DNA of 64,000 nucleotides from Spongiibacter pelagi. Its GTDB lineage: Bacteria; Pseudomonadota; Gammaproteobacteria; Pseudomonadales; Spongiibacteraceae. A model generated the notes under the pieces. The model ran no database searches. It was given only the letters and a program-made list of their open reading frames with translations, and was not told where the DNA came from. The stretch lies in the NCBI RefSeq assembly GCF_014705705.1, contig NZ_JACXLD010000002.1:310001-374000 (forward strand). Direction: 5' to 3'. The translations under genes were made by a program, and so were the position numbers. Below are positions 9,117 through 19,585 of the stretch, piece by piece; position 1 is the first letter of the stretch; every line of letters begins with the position of its first letter.

Positions 9117-9440
9117 TTAGCGTTCCAGATATTGCAGCTTGTCTGGCTTACCAGCCCACTCTTCGGCATCGGCAGGGGCTTCTTTCATCTCGGTGATGTT
9201 TGGCCACACTTCGGCCAGTTCAGCATTCAGCTCAAGGAATACTTGCTGATCTTCGGGCAGCTCGTCTTCAGAGAAGATGGCTTCTACCGGGCACTCCGGC
9301 TCACAGAGTGCACAGTCGATACACTCGTCGGGGTGAATAACCAAAAAGTTAGGGCCTTCGTAAAAGCAGTCTACCGGGCAAACTTCAACACAGTCCGTGT
9401 GCTTGCAACGGATACAGTTTTCACCAACAACAAAAGTCAT
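9117..9440 (-). CDS. fdxA: Ferredoxin FdxA, 7Fe-8S (3Fe-4S/4Fe-4S) type
   Basis: The 107-residue acidic protein starts with the N-terminal cluster motif [17 protein letters not shown] and continues with [15 protein letters not shown]. Together these bind one 3Fe-4S and one 4Fe-4S cluster, as in Azotobacter ferredoxin I. The ~50-residue C-terminal extension (from about [14 protein letters not shown] onward) is also typical of that class rather than of plain 2[4Fe-4S] ferredoxins. It is a cytosolic low-potential electron carrier. The gene lies just downstream of mutS on the same strand, the arrangement seen in Pseudomonas, and ends at a strong hairpin. Confidence 0.95.
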   Translation of the reverse strand: MTFVVGENCIRCKHTDCVEVCPVDCFYEGPNFLVIHPDECIDCALCEPECPVEAIFSEDELPEDQQVFLELNAELAEVWPNITEMKEAPADAEEWAGKPDKLQYLER

Positions 9441-9588
9441 TTATCGACGTCCCCTTATCTTTTGGAGTTTTTTTGCGAGGCCGCATTGTAACACCGCAGT
9501 TTTTTTTCGGTACAGCCTAAACCTTAAGAATAATTTAGCTTTGCCATATCGGGTTTTCCAATAATCCCATCGGCGTAGCCCCAATACT

Positions 9589-12174
9589 CTACTTTGCTTT
9601 GCTGGACTTAAGCTCTTGTTGTAGCTGATATAACAGTGTTTGCGCTTCTCGTGGGCTTAAATCATCGAGATCGGCGCTGCCCAGTGCATCAAAAATTGCC
9701 TGCTGCTCTGCTGACAGAGCGGGTGCGGCAAATAAGTCCGGCTGGCTGGTCGGTGCGCTGGCAACGGCGACCGCCTGATTTTCCAGTAGCTGTAATTTGC
9801 TGCGCGCGGCTTTTATAACGGAGTCGGGAATGCCGGCTAGTTTGGCCACTTGCAAGCCATAGCTGCGGTTGGCTGGGCCTGATTTTACTTGGTGCAGGAA
9901 CACGATACTGTCTTGATATTCGCTCACGCCCAGATGCACATTGGCAGCGGTGGGGTGGTTTTCGGGCAGTACCGTAAGTTCAAAATAGTGGGTGGCGAAC
10001 AGGGTAAAAGCACGCACCTTGTCGGCCAGTTCAATAGCGCTGGCCCAAGCGAGAGAGAGGCCGTCAAAGGTGCTGGTGCCGCGTCCGATTTCATCCATTA
10101 ATACCAAGCTGCGCTCAGTAGCATTGTGCAAAATATTAGCGGTTTCGTTCATCTCCACCATAAATGTAGAGCGACCACCGGCAAGATCGTCCGATGAGCC
10201 AATACGGGTGAAAATCTGATCCATAATGCTCAGGCTAACCGCCTTGGCCGGTACAAAACTGCCGATATGGGCCAGCAATACAATCAGTGCAGTTTGGCGC
10301 ATATAGGTCGATTTACCGCCCATATTGGGGCCGGTAATAATTAGGCAGCGGCGACCATTGTGAAGGTCGAGGTCATTGGCGATAAAGGGTTCATCTAATA
10401 CTGATTCAACAACGGGATGACGGCCTTGCTCAATATTTAAACTGGGTTGGGTGGTGAATTGCGGTTGGCAAAACTCCAGTTGTACGGCGCGCTCGGCTAA
10501 GTTGCAGAGCACATCCAATTCACTGAGGGCGTGAGCGCAAAGCTGAAGGGCACCAAGTTGTTCATTTAAGGTTTCCAGCAGCGCTTCATAGAGCATTTTT
10601 TCACGCGCTAGCGCGCGGCTCTTGCTGCTCAGTGCTTTATCTTCAAAGGTTTTCAGTTCGGGGGTGATAAAGCGCTCCGCATTTTTCAATGTTTGGCGGC
10701 GCACATACTCCACCGGCGCTTGTGCGGCCTGAGCGCGGCTAATTTCAATGTAATAACCATGCACCCGGTTGTAGCCGACTTTGAGGGTGCTCAAGCCGGT
10801 TTTTTCGCGCTCGCGCTGCTCTAGCTCCAGCAGATAATCACCGGCATCACTGCTGAGGCTGCGCAGCTCATCCAGCTCGGCATCGTAACCCTCGGCAATA
10901 ACACCGCCATCGCGAATCACCATCGGCGGGTTTTCGGTAATGGCGTTTTCGAGCAGTGCATCCAGCTCGGGAAATTCGCTGATATCACCGGCTAGGTTTT
11001 GTAGATGCGAAAATTCTAGGGGCCGCAATTGGGCTTGCAGGGCAGGTAGCCGGGCGAGTGAATGTTGCAGGCGAGATAAATCGCGGGGGCGAGCGGAGCG
11101 CAGGGCAACCCGAGACAGAATTCGCTCCAGATCACCAATGTGTTTCAGCTCATCGCGCAGTGTTTCAAAGCGGTAATTATCAATCAGTACCGCGATGCTG
11201 CTTTGGCGCCCATTGAGAATCTCCATGTCGCGCAGGGGGCGATGCAGCCAGCGCTTGAACAGGCGGCTGCCCATGGCGGTTTGGCAGCGGTCTAAAACCG
11301 AGGCGAGGGTGTTGCTGTCGCCGCCATTGAGGTTGATGTCCAATTCAAGATTGCGCCGGGTGGCGGCATCCATGGCGACCGCCTTGTCGCGGGATTCAAA
11401 ATGAATACTGCGAATATGCGGCAGTTCGGTGCGCTGGGTATCTTTTACATAGAGGAGCAGGCAGCCGGCCGCAGCAATGGCAGCGGGCAGGCTGGCAATA
11501 CCAAAACCGCTGAGATCTTGCACATTAAAGTGGCGACACAGGGCGCGTTCGGCGCTATCGAATTCAAAATCCCAAGGCGGGAGTTTGCGCAGCCCCGGCA
11601 TTTTCGGTAACTCGGCAATCGACAACTCTTCTGAAATCAGGAGTTCGGCGGGGCGTAAGCGCTGTAGCTCGCTAATTAGCGCGGCTTCATTGGCAACTTC
11701 AAACACGCCAAAGCGCCCGGTGCTCATATCTAAAACGGCCAGACCAAATTGCTCTGCGTTTTGATTAACCGACACTAACAGCGTGTCGCGGCGCTCATCC
11801 AGTAAAGCCTCATCGCTGAGAGTACCGGGGGTCACGATACGGGCGACTTGGCGTTCTACGGGCCCTTTACTGGTGGCGGGATCGCCGATTTGCTCGCAAA
11901 TCGCTACCGAAACCCCGAGCTTGACCAGTCGTGCTAGATAGCCCTCTACCGAATGGTAGGGCACACCGCACATAGGAATGGGTTCGCCGCCAGATTTGCC
12001 GCGAGCCGTAAGGGTAATATCCAGTAATTCTGCCGCCCGCTTAGCATCATCAAAAAACAGCTCGTAAAAATCGCCCATGCGATAAAACAGAAGCTCATGA
12101 GGATGTTGCGCCTTGATCTTCAGAAACTGCTGCATCATCGGCGTGTGATCGGAGAGGTTGGCGCTGGAATTCAT
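9589..12174 (-). CDS. mutS: DNA mismatch repair protein MutS
   Basis: MutS recognises mismatches and small loops and recruits MutL. The 861-residue product has the N-terminal mismatch-reading motif GDFYELF (Phe36-x-Glu38), the connector, lever and clamp domains, and the C-terminal ABC ATPase. The ATPase has the P-loop [13 protein letters not shown], the Walker [16 protein letters not shown] and the switch [11 protein letters not shown]. It ends with the helix-turn-helix and the C-terminal tail involved in tetramer formation. Length and motifs are normal and nothing looks broken. It is divergent from recA with 286 bases between the starts; the cinA gene found here in pseudomonads is absent. 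Confidence 0.98.
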   Translation of the reverse strand: MNSSANLSDHTPMMQQFLKIKAQHPHELLFYRMGDFYELFFDDAKRAAELLDITLTARGKSGGEPIPMCGVPYHSVEGYLARLVKLGVSVAICEQIGDPATSKGPVERQVARIVTPGTLSDEALLDERRDTLLVSVNQNAEQFGLAVLDMSTGRFGVFEVANEAALISELQRLRPAELLISEELSIAELPKMPGLRKLPPWDFEFDSAERALCRHFNVQDLSGFGIASLPAAIAAAGCLLLYVKDTQRTELPHIRSIHFESRDKAVAMDAATRRNLELDINLNGGDSNTLASVLDRCQTAMGSRLFKRWLHRPLRDMEILNGRQSSIAVLIDNYRFETLRDELKHIGDLERILSRVALRSARPRDLSRLQHSLARLPALQAQLRPLEFSHLQNLAGDISEFPELDALLENAITENPPMVIRDGGVIAEGYDAELDELRSLSSDAGDYLLELEQREREKTGLSTLKVGYNRVHGYYIEISRAQAAQAPVEYVRRQTLKNAERFITPELKTFEDKALSSKSRALAREKMLYEALLETLNEQLGALQLCAHALSELDVLCNLAERAVQLEFCQPQFTTQPSLNIEQGRHPVVESVLDEPFIANDLDLHNGRRCLIITGPNMGGKSTYMRQTALIVLLAHIGSFVPAKAVSLSIMDQIFTRIGSSDDLAGGRSTFMVEMNETANILHNATERSLVLMDEIGRGTSTFDGLSLAWASAIELADKVRAFTLFATHYFELTVLPENHPTAANVHLGVSEYQDSIVFLHQVKSGPANRSYGLQVAKLAGIPDSVIKAARSKLQLLENQAVAVASAPTSQPDLFAAPALSAEQQAIFDALGSADLDDLSPREAQTLLYQLQQELKSSKAK

Positions 12175-12289
12175 CGACGGTATTGGCGTTGTAATGGCTT
12201 GCTGAACAAGCGAATTATTTTACGGAATGCACTGAGGTGCCGCCAGCAAGGGCTTGTTGTGCGGCTGCAAAAATAATTGGCAGTGGGCA

Positions 12290-12318
12290 TTGACAAGCTC
12301 AAGCTGAATACTGATTAT
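12290..12318 (+). promoter_or_regulatory. recA promoter
   Basis: A perfect -35 TTGACA at 12290-12295 is followed after 17 bases by a -10-like GATTAT at 12313-12318 (4 of 6 matches). The -10 overlaps the LexA box, as in E. coli recA. The leader to the recA ATG would be about 135 bases. The remainder of the 286-base gap holds no gene. Confidence 0.7.
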
Positions 12319-12326
12319 ATATACAG
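12311..12326 (+). promoter_or_regulatory. LexA (SOS) box of recA
   Basis: CTGATTATATATACAG fits the gammaproteobacterial LexA operator CTG-N10-CAG with an alternating AT core; only the fourth base differs from the ideal CTGT. It overlaps the -10 region, so LexA would block polymerase and DNA damage would release recA. Confidence 0.85.
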
Positions 12327-12460
12327 TTGTTTGCGTGGTCGGGTTAACGGCCATCATCGTATCGCAAAGTGGACTAAAAGTACGCTAATAGCGCGAATGA
12401 AGTTTCACTTTTGTATTAGCGGTTTAAATTTTTCGACTTAATCAAAACGGGTGGGTAGAC

Positions 12461-13498
12461 ATGGATCCCAATAAGCAAAAAGCACTGGAATCGGCCTTAA
12501 GCCAAATTGAACGCCAATTTGGTAAAGGTTCTATCATGAAAATGGGCGAAAGCTCGCGTGAGATCATGCCTTCTGTGTCTACCGGCTCGCTGGGGCTGGA
12601 TATTGCTTTGGGCATTGGCGGTCTGCCATACGGCCGTATTGTTGAGATCTACGGGCCGGAATCATCCGGTAAAACTACCCTGTGTCTGCAAGTGATGGCG
12701 GAAGCGCAAAAAGCGGGTAAGACCGTGGCTATCGTCGATGCGGAGCACGCACTCGACCCTCAATACGCTGAAAAACTGGGTGTTAACCTAGACGACCTGC
12801 TGGTTTCCCAGCCCGATACCGGTGAGCAAGCACTCGAAATTACCGACATGCTGGTGCGTTCAGGCTCGGTGGATGTCATCGTTATCGACTCCGTAGCCGC
12901 GCTAGTGCCCAAGGCTGAGATCGAAGGTGATATGGGTGACTCCCACGTTGGTCTCCAGGCGCGTTTGATGTCGCAAGCGCTGCGTAAATTGACCGGCAGC
13001 ATCAAGCAAACCAATACCCTCGTTATCTTTATTAACCAGATTCGTATGAAGATCGGCGTGATGTTCGGCAACCCCGAAACTACCTCTGGCGGTAATGCGC
13101 TGAAGTTCTATGCCTCTGTGCGTATGGATATTCGCCGTACCGGCTCGGTGAAAGAGGGCGACGAAGTCGTTGGTAACGAAACCCGCGTAAAAGTGGTGAA
13201 GAACAAGGTTGCACCGCCGTTTAAACAAGCTGAATTCCAAATTATGTACGGCCAAGGTATTTACCATATGGGTGAGGTTATCGACCTCGGCGTGAAGCTG
13301 GGGCTGGTTGATAAATCTGGTGCTTGGTATGCGTATAAAGGCGATAAGATTGGCCAAGGTAAGGCGAATGCATCTAAATATCTAGGTGAGAATCCAGCAA
13401 TCGCAGCCGAGATTGAGGCGGCCATTCGCGACCAGTTGCTGCCTAAGCCAACGCAAAAAAATGCGAAGGTGGAAGAGCTGGAAGCGGCTGAAGAGTAA
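12461..13498 (+). CDS. recA: Recombinase RecA
   Basis: RecA polymerises on single-stranded DNA, drives strand exchange and triggers LexA self-cleavage. The 345-residue product has the Walker [10 protein letters not shown], the Walker [11 protein letters not shown], loop L1 ([18 protein letters not shown]) and loop L2 around the conserved [18 protein letters not shown]. It ends with the acidic C-terminal tail (VEELEAAEE). A purine-rich GGGTGGG lies upstream of the ATG. It is expressed alone, with a LexA box upstream and a strong terminator 45 bases after the stop. The usual follower recX is not adjacent: it lies at 24665, beyond the pilU-tad block. Confidence 0.99.
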   Translation: MDPNKQKALESALSQIERQFGKGSIMKMGESSREIMPSVSTGSLGLDIALGIGGLPYGRIVEIYGPESSGKTTLCLQVMAEAQKAGKTVAIVDAEHALDPQYAEKLGVNLDDLLVSQPDTGEQALEITDMLVRSGSVDVIVIDSVAALVPKAEIEGDMGDSHVGLQARLMSQALRKLTGSIKQTNTLVIFINQIRMKIGVMFGNPETTSGGNALKFYASVRMDIRRTGSVKEGDEVVGNETRVKVVKNKVAPPFKQAEFQIMYGQGIYHMGEVIDLGVKLGLVDKSGAWYAYKGDKIGQGKANASKYLGENPAIAAEIEAAIRDQLLPKPTQKNAKVEELEAAEE

Positions 13499-13543
13499 TA
13501 AGTGTAAGAGTAATAGGCTTCAGCGTGACAGAAAGCCAGTAGT

Positions 13544-13578
13544 AAAAAGCCCTGCAATGCAGGGCTTTTTGTTTTTTT
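13544..13578 (+). terminator. Rho-independent terminator of recA
   Basis: AAAAAGCCCTGCA and TGCAGGGCTTTTT form a perfect 13-bp stem separated by one base (so a few inner pairs open as the loop), followed by GTTTTTTT. It also faces the end of pilU on the other strand. Confidence 0.9.
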
Positions 13579-13614
13579 GGGGAAAGGGCAAAGGGATTGC
13601 ACTTTCGCCGCTAT

Positions 13615-14781
13615 TTAGATTTCCTGCTCGTCGCCTTCATCCTCGATTTGCAGGCTCAATTCCATTTTCTTTGGCGTGGTTTCTTCAACTTCTACATCAT
13701 CGGCATCAGCAGGAATCCCTCGACTGCTATGCAGCTTAATTCGCAAGCGCAAATTGTTCGCAGAGTCGGCATTTTTGATTGCTTCCTTGAACGAGATGCG
13801 GCCGTCTTCATAGAGTTTGTACAGCGCCGCGTCAAAGGTCTGCATACCAAGGTTTTCTGACTTGGACATGATTTCCTTAATCGACTCAACTTCGCCTTTA
13901 TGAATCGCCTGAGCCACGGTGGGAGTGCCCAACAGAATCTCAATCGCCGCACAGCGTTTACCTTCAACGGTGGGCACCAGTCGCTGGGAAACAAAACATT
14001 TTAGGTTGAGCGACAAGTCCAGCAGCAACTGATTGCGGCGCTCTTCGGGGAAGAAGTTAATAATACGGTCGAGCGCCTGGTTGGCATTATTGGCGTGCAG
14101 GGTAGAGATACATAAGTGGCCGGTTTCAGCAAAGGCAATCGCGTGCTCCATGGTTTCACGGTCACGAATCTCACCAATCAGAATCACATCCGGTGCTTGG
14201 CGCAGGGTGTTTTTTAGCGCCTGTTCATAGCTGCGGGTATCCACTCCAACTTCACGCTGATTAATGATGCAGCGCTTATGGCGGTGAATAAACTCAACCG
14301 GATCTTCAATAGTGATGATATGACCGCTGCTATTGCTGTTGCGGTGATCAATCAGCGCCGCGAGAGAGGTGGACTTACCCGAACCGGTTGCACCCACAAA
14401 CAAAACCAGACCGTTTTTGGTCATGATCACGTCTTTCAGAATCGGAGGCAGCCCGAGGTCATCAACTTTAGGGATCTCGGTAACAATATTCCGGGCGACA
14501 ATAGAAAGCTCGTTGCGCTGGCGGAAAATATTCACCCGGAAACGACCGATATTGGGAATGCTATACGCCAGATTCATTTCCAGCTCAGCTTCAAATTCCT
14601 TGATCTGCTCCCCGTCCATCAGCTTATAGGCGATATCTTTAATCTCACCGGGGCCAAGTGGTTCCTTCTCCAGCGGTTTCAGCTTGCCGTGAAATTTGGC
14701 ACAGGGCGGAGCGCCGGTACTCAGGTAAAGATCTGAGCCTGAGTTTTTAGCAAGGATGGTTAGGTATTCGTCAAAGGTCAT
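13615..14781 (-). CDS. pilU: PilU, PilT-type twitching ATPase
   Basis: This is a GspE-family hexameric ATPase of the PilT branch, used for retraction of type IVa pili. Visible motifs are the Walker A FVGATGSGKSTS, the Asp box TIEDPVEF, the Walker B PDVILIGEIRDRETM and the His box STLHANN. At 388 residues with an acidic C-terminal extension after the ATPase core, it fits PilU (the accessory retraction motor) better than PilT. No pilT gene is adjacent. It is on the same strand as, and 66 bases after, the Tad operon, but type IVa retraction and Tad assembly are separate machines, so co-location may be incidental. Confidence 0.88.
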   Translation of the reverse strand: MTFDEYLTILAKNSGSDLYLSTGAPPCAKFHGKLKPLEKEPLGPGEIKDIAYKLMDGEQIKEFEAELEMNLAYSIPNIGRFRVNIFRQRNELSIVARNIVTEIPKVDDLGLPPILKDVIMTKNGLVLFVGATGSGKSTSLAALIDHRNSNSSGHIITIEDPVEFIHRHKRCIINQREVGVDTRSYEQALKNTLRQAPDVILIGEIRDRETMEHAIAFAETGHLCISTLHANNANQALDRIINFFPEERRNQLLLDLSLNLKCFVSQRLVPTVEGKRCAAIEILLGTPTVAQAIHKGEVESIKEIMSKSENLGMQTFDAALYKLYEDGRISFKEAIKNADSANNLRLRIKLHSSRGIPADADDVEVEETTPKKMELSLQIEDEGDEQEI

Positions 14782-14847
14782 TGATACTACTCAGAAAAAA
14801 GTAACCGGTAGTGTAGCCGCTTAGGGAGATGTTGGTAGTGATACAGC

Positions 14848-16839
14848 TCACTGAATGAGTCGGGCGGTGCTGCTTTGACAGGTAAGTGCGCCACCAATTT
14901 CAGTTTGAACAAGACCGACACCGAGCGTAGTTAATAGCTCGTCAACAATACTTTGGGCAAGAATGTCGAGAACGCCACCGTCACCAGCTACGGTTGTTAA
15001 TAATGCGTCAACTACACTATCTAATAAGGAAAGGGTACCGCTCAAAGTTGCACCCAAAGTTCCTGCTTCTGAGCTGGAATAAGGAATTATTTCAATATCG
15101 CTTGGAGATAACACGTCGCCAAGGCTAATCCCTGATGTTTCTCGATATTCGAAGCCGTCCCCAACGTTGGGTAGGTCTGGGCTGGAAAGTGGTGGGGATA
15201 GTAGTTGGGTACTTGTGTCCGTCACAGAATTATTGTTGCTGAGGCGTAAACCTAATCCCGCAATAACATAGCGTTTGGCGGTTGATTTAGCATCGGTTAC
15301 AAAACTGCCGTTGTCCTGTTCCCATTGCTCATCTGAACAGCTTCCCAAGCCAAGGATTAATACGCAGCTTCTCGGGCGAACTTTGCGGTAACCAATTTCA
15401 GCGATCGGGTATGGTTCCACATCAATATCATTATTCGAAAAGACTTGGTCTTCATCCATCACACCAATATTGATTTTGAGAAGGTTGGCTGTATAGGCTA
15501 CATCGAGTTCCCGGGTTTCTTCACAAAGGTAAGCTGGGCTGCTTATTAAGGTTCCCGTACTAGCTTGCGCGGTGCCACCCTCAATGCTGATTTGTAGGGG
15601 TTGAGAAACGGCTTCTACATAAGCTGCATTTCTTTGAGGGCAGTTCCCGTTGCAGACAGTAAGTAAAAATTCAAATATGTCAGTAAGTAAATTACCAACG
15701 CTGCCAATGAGATTGAGGCCGCCAAAGCCGGCGGTATCCAAAAAATTTACGATAGGAGTTAAAAGTGGAGAAAGTGCATCTGTAATACCAGTAGTGAGTC
15801 CGCTGACGCCGCCTAAATCAACAGTGGCTAAGGCTCTTATTTGTCCAGAACGCACAGAAATGTCGTCTTCATTGGGGTTGCCGATTGCAGAGATTTGCGC
15901 AGGTTCGATAACCGTAGTTTTAACGGAAACAGTGGCGACGCCTGGGATACCTACAACGGGTAAATCAATATCTGCAACGTGATCCCCGCTGGCTAATTGA
16001 ATACTGCCCTGAACCAGTTGTAGTAAATCAATCGTGGTATCAAGAACAGCTCTTGGTGTATTAGGTGAGATGGTAAGAAGCTCTCCTAAGGTAATATCTG
16101 AGAACGGTACTGATGCCAAGGGAATTTCATTAAGTAGCAGCGTTAAGCTATCGGCCGCATCTCCGGGAGGGAGAACATCTAGTGCGATAGTGAGCAAGTC
16201 GAGTAGAGAGATTTCTGTGCCAAGCACGCTGTTGTAATCTGCAACGCCCAACTCGACCTGTAATAAATCTAAAAAGTCGAGTAAGTTCAGCCCGACATTG
16301 ACAAGATTATCCCCGCCAATGACAACAGAGTCGTCGGGCGCACCAAGTAAATTAAGTAAGACGCCATCTTCAACGGTAGCGATATTGGGCTTGATGGAAA
16401 GCTGGGCGCGGGGCTCACATGATTTGGCGGTCGCGGTGGTGACCAATACCAAGCTTTCTTTGTCGAGGCTCATAACACGCTCGAACAAAGAGGGAGTGGT
16501 GGTTTGGCGAACAATGACTTGGACGGTATTTTCTCCGCTCAGATTCGCTTCTACTACGGTATTACCGTCATCCAAGCCGGGGAAGTAATTGCGATCTAGG
16601 GCTTCGGTTGCAGCTGTTTGAACAACGGTGCTATTGTCCCGGCAATATCGCAATGCCGCTTCAAGCGCAGCAATATCAGTATTTTTCTGCTGGCTGCGCT
16701 TTTCAAAATACAATCTGCCGGTATCCGTCGCCAAGGCCATAAATGCCACTACGGTTGTGAGCATAACCGCCGCCATAATGGCGGTTATGCCACGCTGTTG
16801 ATGGCGATTAGATTGGCTGGGAAGGCGACGGAGCTGCAT
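14848..16839 (-). CDS. TadG-like pilus assembly protein
   Basis: The 663-residue product starts with a short basic segment and QQRGITAIMAAVML, a hydrophobic pseudopilin-like N-terminal helix, then TDTGRLYFEKRSQQKNTDIA, the hallmark of TadG/TadE-related Flp-assembly proteins. The +5 position after the RG site is not Glu but Met, so processing by the prepilin peptidase is doubtful. The long remainder is predicted to be periplasmic. It is rich in Leu/Asp stretches and contains several Cys pairs (for example CNGNCPQRN). It is the last gene of the Tad operon, two bases after the DUF3613-like gene. Its role in the family is envelope anchoring of Flp pili; precise action is unknown. Confidence 0.75.
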   Translation of the reverse strand: MQLRRLPSQSNRHQQRGITAIMAAVMLTTVVAFMALATDTGRLYFEKRSQQKNTDIAALEAALRYCRDNSTVVQTAATEALDRNYFPGLDDGNTVVEANLSGENTVQVIVRQTTTPSLFERVMSLDKESLVLVTTATAKSCEPRAQLSIKPNIATVEDGVLLNLLGAPDDSVVIGGDNLVNVGLNLLDFLDLLQVELGVADYNSVLGTEISLLDLLTIALDVLPPGDAADSLTLLLNEIPLASVPFSDITLGELLTISPNTPRAVLDTTIDLLQLVQGSIQLASGDHVADIDLPVVGIPGVATVSVKTTVIEPAQISAIGNPNEDDISVRSGQIRALATVDLGGVSGLTTGITDALSPLLTPIVNFLDTAGFGGLNLIGSVGNLLTDIFEFLLTVCNGNCPQRNAAYVEAVSQPLQISIEGGTAQASTGTLISSPAYLCEETRELDVAYTANLLKINIGVMDEDQVFSNNDIDVEPYPIAEIGYRKVRPRSCVLILGLGSCSDEQWEQDNGSFVTDAKSTAKRYVIAGLGLRLSNNNSVTDTSTQLLSPPLSSPDLPNVGDGFEYRETSGISLGDVLSPSDIEIIPYSSSEAGTLGATLSGTLSLLDSVVDALLTTVAGDGGVLDILAQSIVDELLTTLGVGLVQTEIGGALTCQSSTARLIQ

Positions 16840-16841
16840 TG

Positions 16842-17114
16842 CTATTCACTCGCAGTAAAGTTGTCTCCGGTAAAGCGTTCGGGGATTGGGCTATCAAAAC
16901 TATCGACATAGCGGGTATAAACTTTAGTGCGCGTTTGGCCGTCCAGATGTTGCTCTTCTTTACTTTCCTGTTTGCCTGAGCGCTGTAATTCCATTAATTG
17001 TGCAACCCGGGTATTGGGGCGCTCGCTCTGGTAGCCGCTGTCTTTACCATCTTGGGCATAGACTGTGGGGGCTAGCAACAGACTGGATAATATTAGTAAG
17101 GCTGAAGCTCTCAT
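16842..17114 (-). CDS. Small exported Tad-locus protein, DUF3613-like
   Basis: A 90-residue protein with a Sec signal peptide (cleavage probably after VYAQ or the preceding Ala) and a short hydrophilic mature part. Its ...RYVDSFDSPIPERF segment near the C-terminus resembles the DUF3613 family that accompanies Tad loci in pseudomonads. The assignment is from memory of that motif and should be treated as moderate. The start overlaps the tadD stop by 4 bases (ATGA) and the gene ends two bases before tadG-like, so it is translated as part of the operon. Confidence 0.65.
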   Translation of the reverse strand: MRASALLILSSLLLAPTVYAQDGKDSGYQSERPNTRVAQLMELQRSGKQESKEEQHLDGQTRTKVYTRYVDSFDSPIPERFTGDNFTASE

Positions 17115-17842
17115 AATGTTGGCTCCTGAGTACTTTTCTGGCGATTAGCCAGAGCCGGTTTTTTGAAATTTTTGGCTTGATCCAGAAGCGAATACCATTC
17201 TTCCGCTTCGATATGATGGGTCTTTGCCATGCGTTTTGCGGTGCCCACATCTTGATCCAGAATCAGACTCACCACCATATTGCGTATTGCAACTGAATGG
17301 CCGGGAGCTAGTTCAAGTGTAGTCAGAAATTCTCTTTGTGCACCGCGAAAGTCGCCGTAGGCCAGTAGAATAAAACCAAAGTCATTGCGAATATCCGCAT
17401 TAGCGGGGGCTTGCTGGCGAGCTTTTAGCATATGCAGGCGCGCTTGGTTGATATCTCCGCGAGTGGCCAATATTTTTGCCATGCCGGCATGACCATCGGC
17501 AACTAAACAAGTCATGCTGAGTTCCCGGTAGCTATCGAAGGCGGCATCGAGTTGACCGGTATGGCGCTGGGCATCACCGCGCAGTTTTAATACGCGAGGA
17601 TAGTTAATCGCTTTTTCCAGATAGGCGAGGGCGGCGTAATATTGTTTTTGATTGACCTGATTCTCGATGAGATCAAGCTTGATATTGTCAGCTTTGGCCA
17701 GCGGTATGCCGCAGTTATTTTGCATGGCGATAGAATCGTCTTGTGCACGGCTTGAGGCGCAGGCAAAGAGACCGAGGCTGAAGCACAGTAAACCCAGCTT
17801 TTGGATGACGTTTTTGTGTGTGTCTAAAGTATTGCGCATCAT
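17111..17842 (-). CDS. tadD: TadD-like TPR lipoprotein
   Basis: The 243-residue product has a signal sequence whose hydrophobic core ends in LFACASS, a lipobox, so it should be an outer-membrane-facing lipoprotein. The rest consists of tetratricopeptide-like helices, for example YYAALAYLEKAIN, QLDAAFDSYRELS and ADIRNDFGFILLAYGDFRGAQ. TadD proteins of this form help the RcpA secretin assemble. Position between tadC and the DUF3613-like gene agrees with Tad gene order. Confidence 0.82.
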   Translation of the reverse strand: MMRNTLDTHKNVIQKLGLLCFSLGLFACASSRAQDDSIAMQNNCGIPLAKADNIKLDLIENQVNQKQYYAALAYLEKAINYPRVLKLRGDAQRHTGQLDAAFDSYRELSMTCLVADGHAGMAKILATRGDINQARLHMLKARQQAPANADIRNDFGFILLAYGDFRGAQREFLTTLELAPGHSVAIRNMVVSLILDQDVGTAKRMAKTHHIEAEEWYSLLDQAKNFKKPALANRQKSTQEPTL

Positions 17843-17854
17843 CTGTGTGCCTAA

Positions 17855-18718
17855 TTAATTGCCGGTTAAAGACTGTGAAATGGTTAAAAATGCTGGACCT
17901 GCAACGACGATTAATAGTGCAGGAAACAGGAACGCCATCATGACCAATGACATTTTCCCCGACATTTTATTAACGGCTTCCATCAGTTCTAGGCGGCGGC
18001 GGTTTTGCAGTAATTTGTACAGTTCATCAAGGGCTTTATCGATACTGCCGCCGGTAATCGACTGTTGACGAATCACAACCAGATATTCTTTAAAACCTTC
18101 AGCGCTGGTGCTGTTAAGAAGCTCGTACAAGGCTTCTTCTTGGCTTTGGCCTGCTTCTATTTTGTTTACCGCCAATTGCAGTTCTTGTGAACAAGTGGGG
18201 GCCAGTTCACGAAGCTGGTCACACATAATCGCAAGAGTTTTGGGCAGAGAAAGACCCACCCGCCAAAGCATCCGCGTTGTCTGTACTAACATTAAGGTTT
18301 CTTGGTCGAGCTTGTCCTGCCGGTCATCGGCCATTTTTTTCAGTAAAGCGTAAGACAGGTAAGCAAAGCCAAAAATGCCCGCAGTAATAATGATCAGGAT
18401 GGTCGTCGACGGTACATTGATAAAATAGGAATAAACCGCTAGGCCAAGTGTTACAACGATAATCGCAATTAACGTCAGAGTAATGGCATTGACCTGTTGA
18501 TCGGAATTAAACAGGCCTGCGCGACGCAGTAATTGTGAAAGCGAAGCGATATGGGTGTTTTCTTCACGTAGCTGTCGCCAGATATCTTTTGAAGACGATC
18601 CGAATTGCTCCTCCCGCTCATCGGGAGCACTTTCTGCATGGGCAAAGGCCAGCAGTAATACCGGTGCGGTACACAGGATTAAGGCGCCAATAATATAAAA
18701 GAAGTGATATGTTTCCAT
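17855..18718 (-). CDS. tadC: TadC, inner-membrane platform protein of the Tad pilus
   Basis: A 287-residue type II secretion F-family protein. Hydrophobic segments lie at the N-terminus (about 5-25), in the middle (about 85-125) and at the C-terminus (about 260-280), with a cytoplasmic F domain (about 140-250) containing the characteristic LPKTLAIMCDQL and IDKALDELYKLLQNRRRLELMEAVNKM helices. With TadB it forms the platform on which TadA acts. It follows tadB by 6 bases. Confidence 0.9.
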   Translation of the reverse strand: METYHFFYIIGALILCTAPVLLLAFAHAESAPDEREEQFGSSSKDIWRQLREENTHIASLSQLLRRAGLFNSDQQVNAITLTLIAIIVVTLGLAVYSYFINVPSTTILIIITAGIFGFAYLSYALLKKMADDRQDKLDQETLMLVQTTRMLWRVGLSLPKTLAIMCDQLRELAPTCSQELQLAVNKIEAGQSQEEALYELLNSTSAEGFKEYLVVIRQQSITGGSIDKALDELYKLLQNRRRLELMEAVNKMSGKMSLVMMAFLFPALLIVVAGPAFLTISQSLTGN

Positions 18719-18724
18719 CCCTGT

Positions 18725-19585
18725 TTATCCTATCGCCTTAACCATACGCCACAGAATAAGAACGCCTGTGACTTGCATTCCCACCGCAAGAAATAACATT
18801 TGCTGGCCGCCAGCATTGTTCCACATATTAGTGAGAAACTCGGGGTTGTCAGCGAAAGTATAAGCAGCAATGCCGGGTGGCATTAGGGCGAGAACCAAGG
18901 CGGTAAATCGGGTTTCGCCCGTCATGGCGGCAAGCTCGCGGCGGCCACTGTCCTGCATACGCAGAATATCGACAATATCATCAAGAATATTGCGGATGCT
19001 GCCGCCGTATTGTTCGTTTATCCGTAGGGCAGTGGCAAGCATGTCAAATTCATTAATCTTGTTCATGCGCGCTTCACGTTCAAAAGCCTGATGCAGGTCA
19101 AAGCCCAAATGTACCCGGCGCACTACTCGGCGCATAACTGTGCCTAATGGAGCCTCCAAAGTTTCCACTGAATCAGCAAAGGCATTCTCGACGCTGGTGC
19201 CGGCACTTAAGCGACGGGTCACCTGATTGATGAATGAAGGCAGTTGCTCTAGCATTTTTGCGCGGCGATTATTGCCGGTAACTTTGACTAAAAGTATAGC
19301 TGTCGCAAGAATGCCAACGAAGGCCATTGCTGCCAGCTTCAGAGGAAGGAGGATAAAACTAAGTGCAATACTGGCCACAATCAAAGCCAGTGAGGCATTT
19401 ACGATCAGCGCCGGAAGTTCAACTCCATTTTCAGCGAGATACTCCACAATTGCCGCAGGGGCTTTGCCGTTTTTCTCTCGAGTAATGACGTCGTCAGGCT
19501 GGGTGTTATCTGATTCGTCCTGAAATAAAACGACCAGAACAAATCCGAGACCAGCGAGCAACAGGGCCGCGGCGATCCAGATCAT
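18725..19585 (-). CDS. tadB: TadB, inner-membrane platform protein of the Tad pilus
   Basis: A 286-residue F-family protein with an N-terminal membrane helix, a central helix pair (about 60-105), a cytoplasmic F domain with QLPSFINQVTRRLSAGTSVENAF, and a C-terminal helix pair. The domain order is that of TadB. Its start overlaps the tadA stop by 4 bases, so synthesis of platform and motor is coupled. Confidence 0.9.
   Translation of the reverse strand: MIWIAAALLLAGLGFVLVVLFQDESDNTQPDDVITREKNGKAPAAIVEYLAENGVELPALIVNASLALIVASIALSFILLPLKLAAMAFVGILATAILLVKVTGNNRRAKMLEQLPSFINQVTRRLSAGTSVENAFADSVETLEAPLGTVMRRVVRRVHLGFDLHQAFEREARMNKINEFDMLATALRINEQYGGSIRNILDDIVDILRMQDSGRRELAAMTGETRFTALVLALMPPGIAAYTFADNPEFLTNMWNNAGGQQMLFLAVGMQVTGVLILWRMVKAIG

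Noticed and set aside
9590-12174. Several plus-strand open frames across mutS
   Set aside because: They mirror the MutS coding bias, lack ribosome binding sites and have no recognisable domains; MutS is unambiguous.
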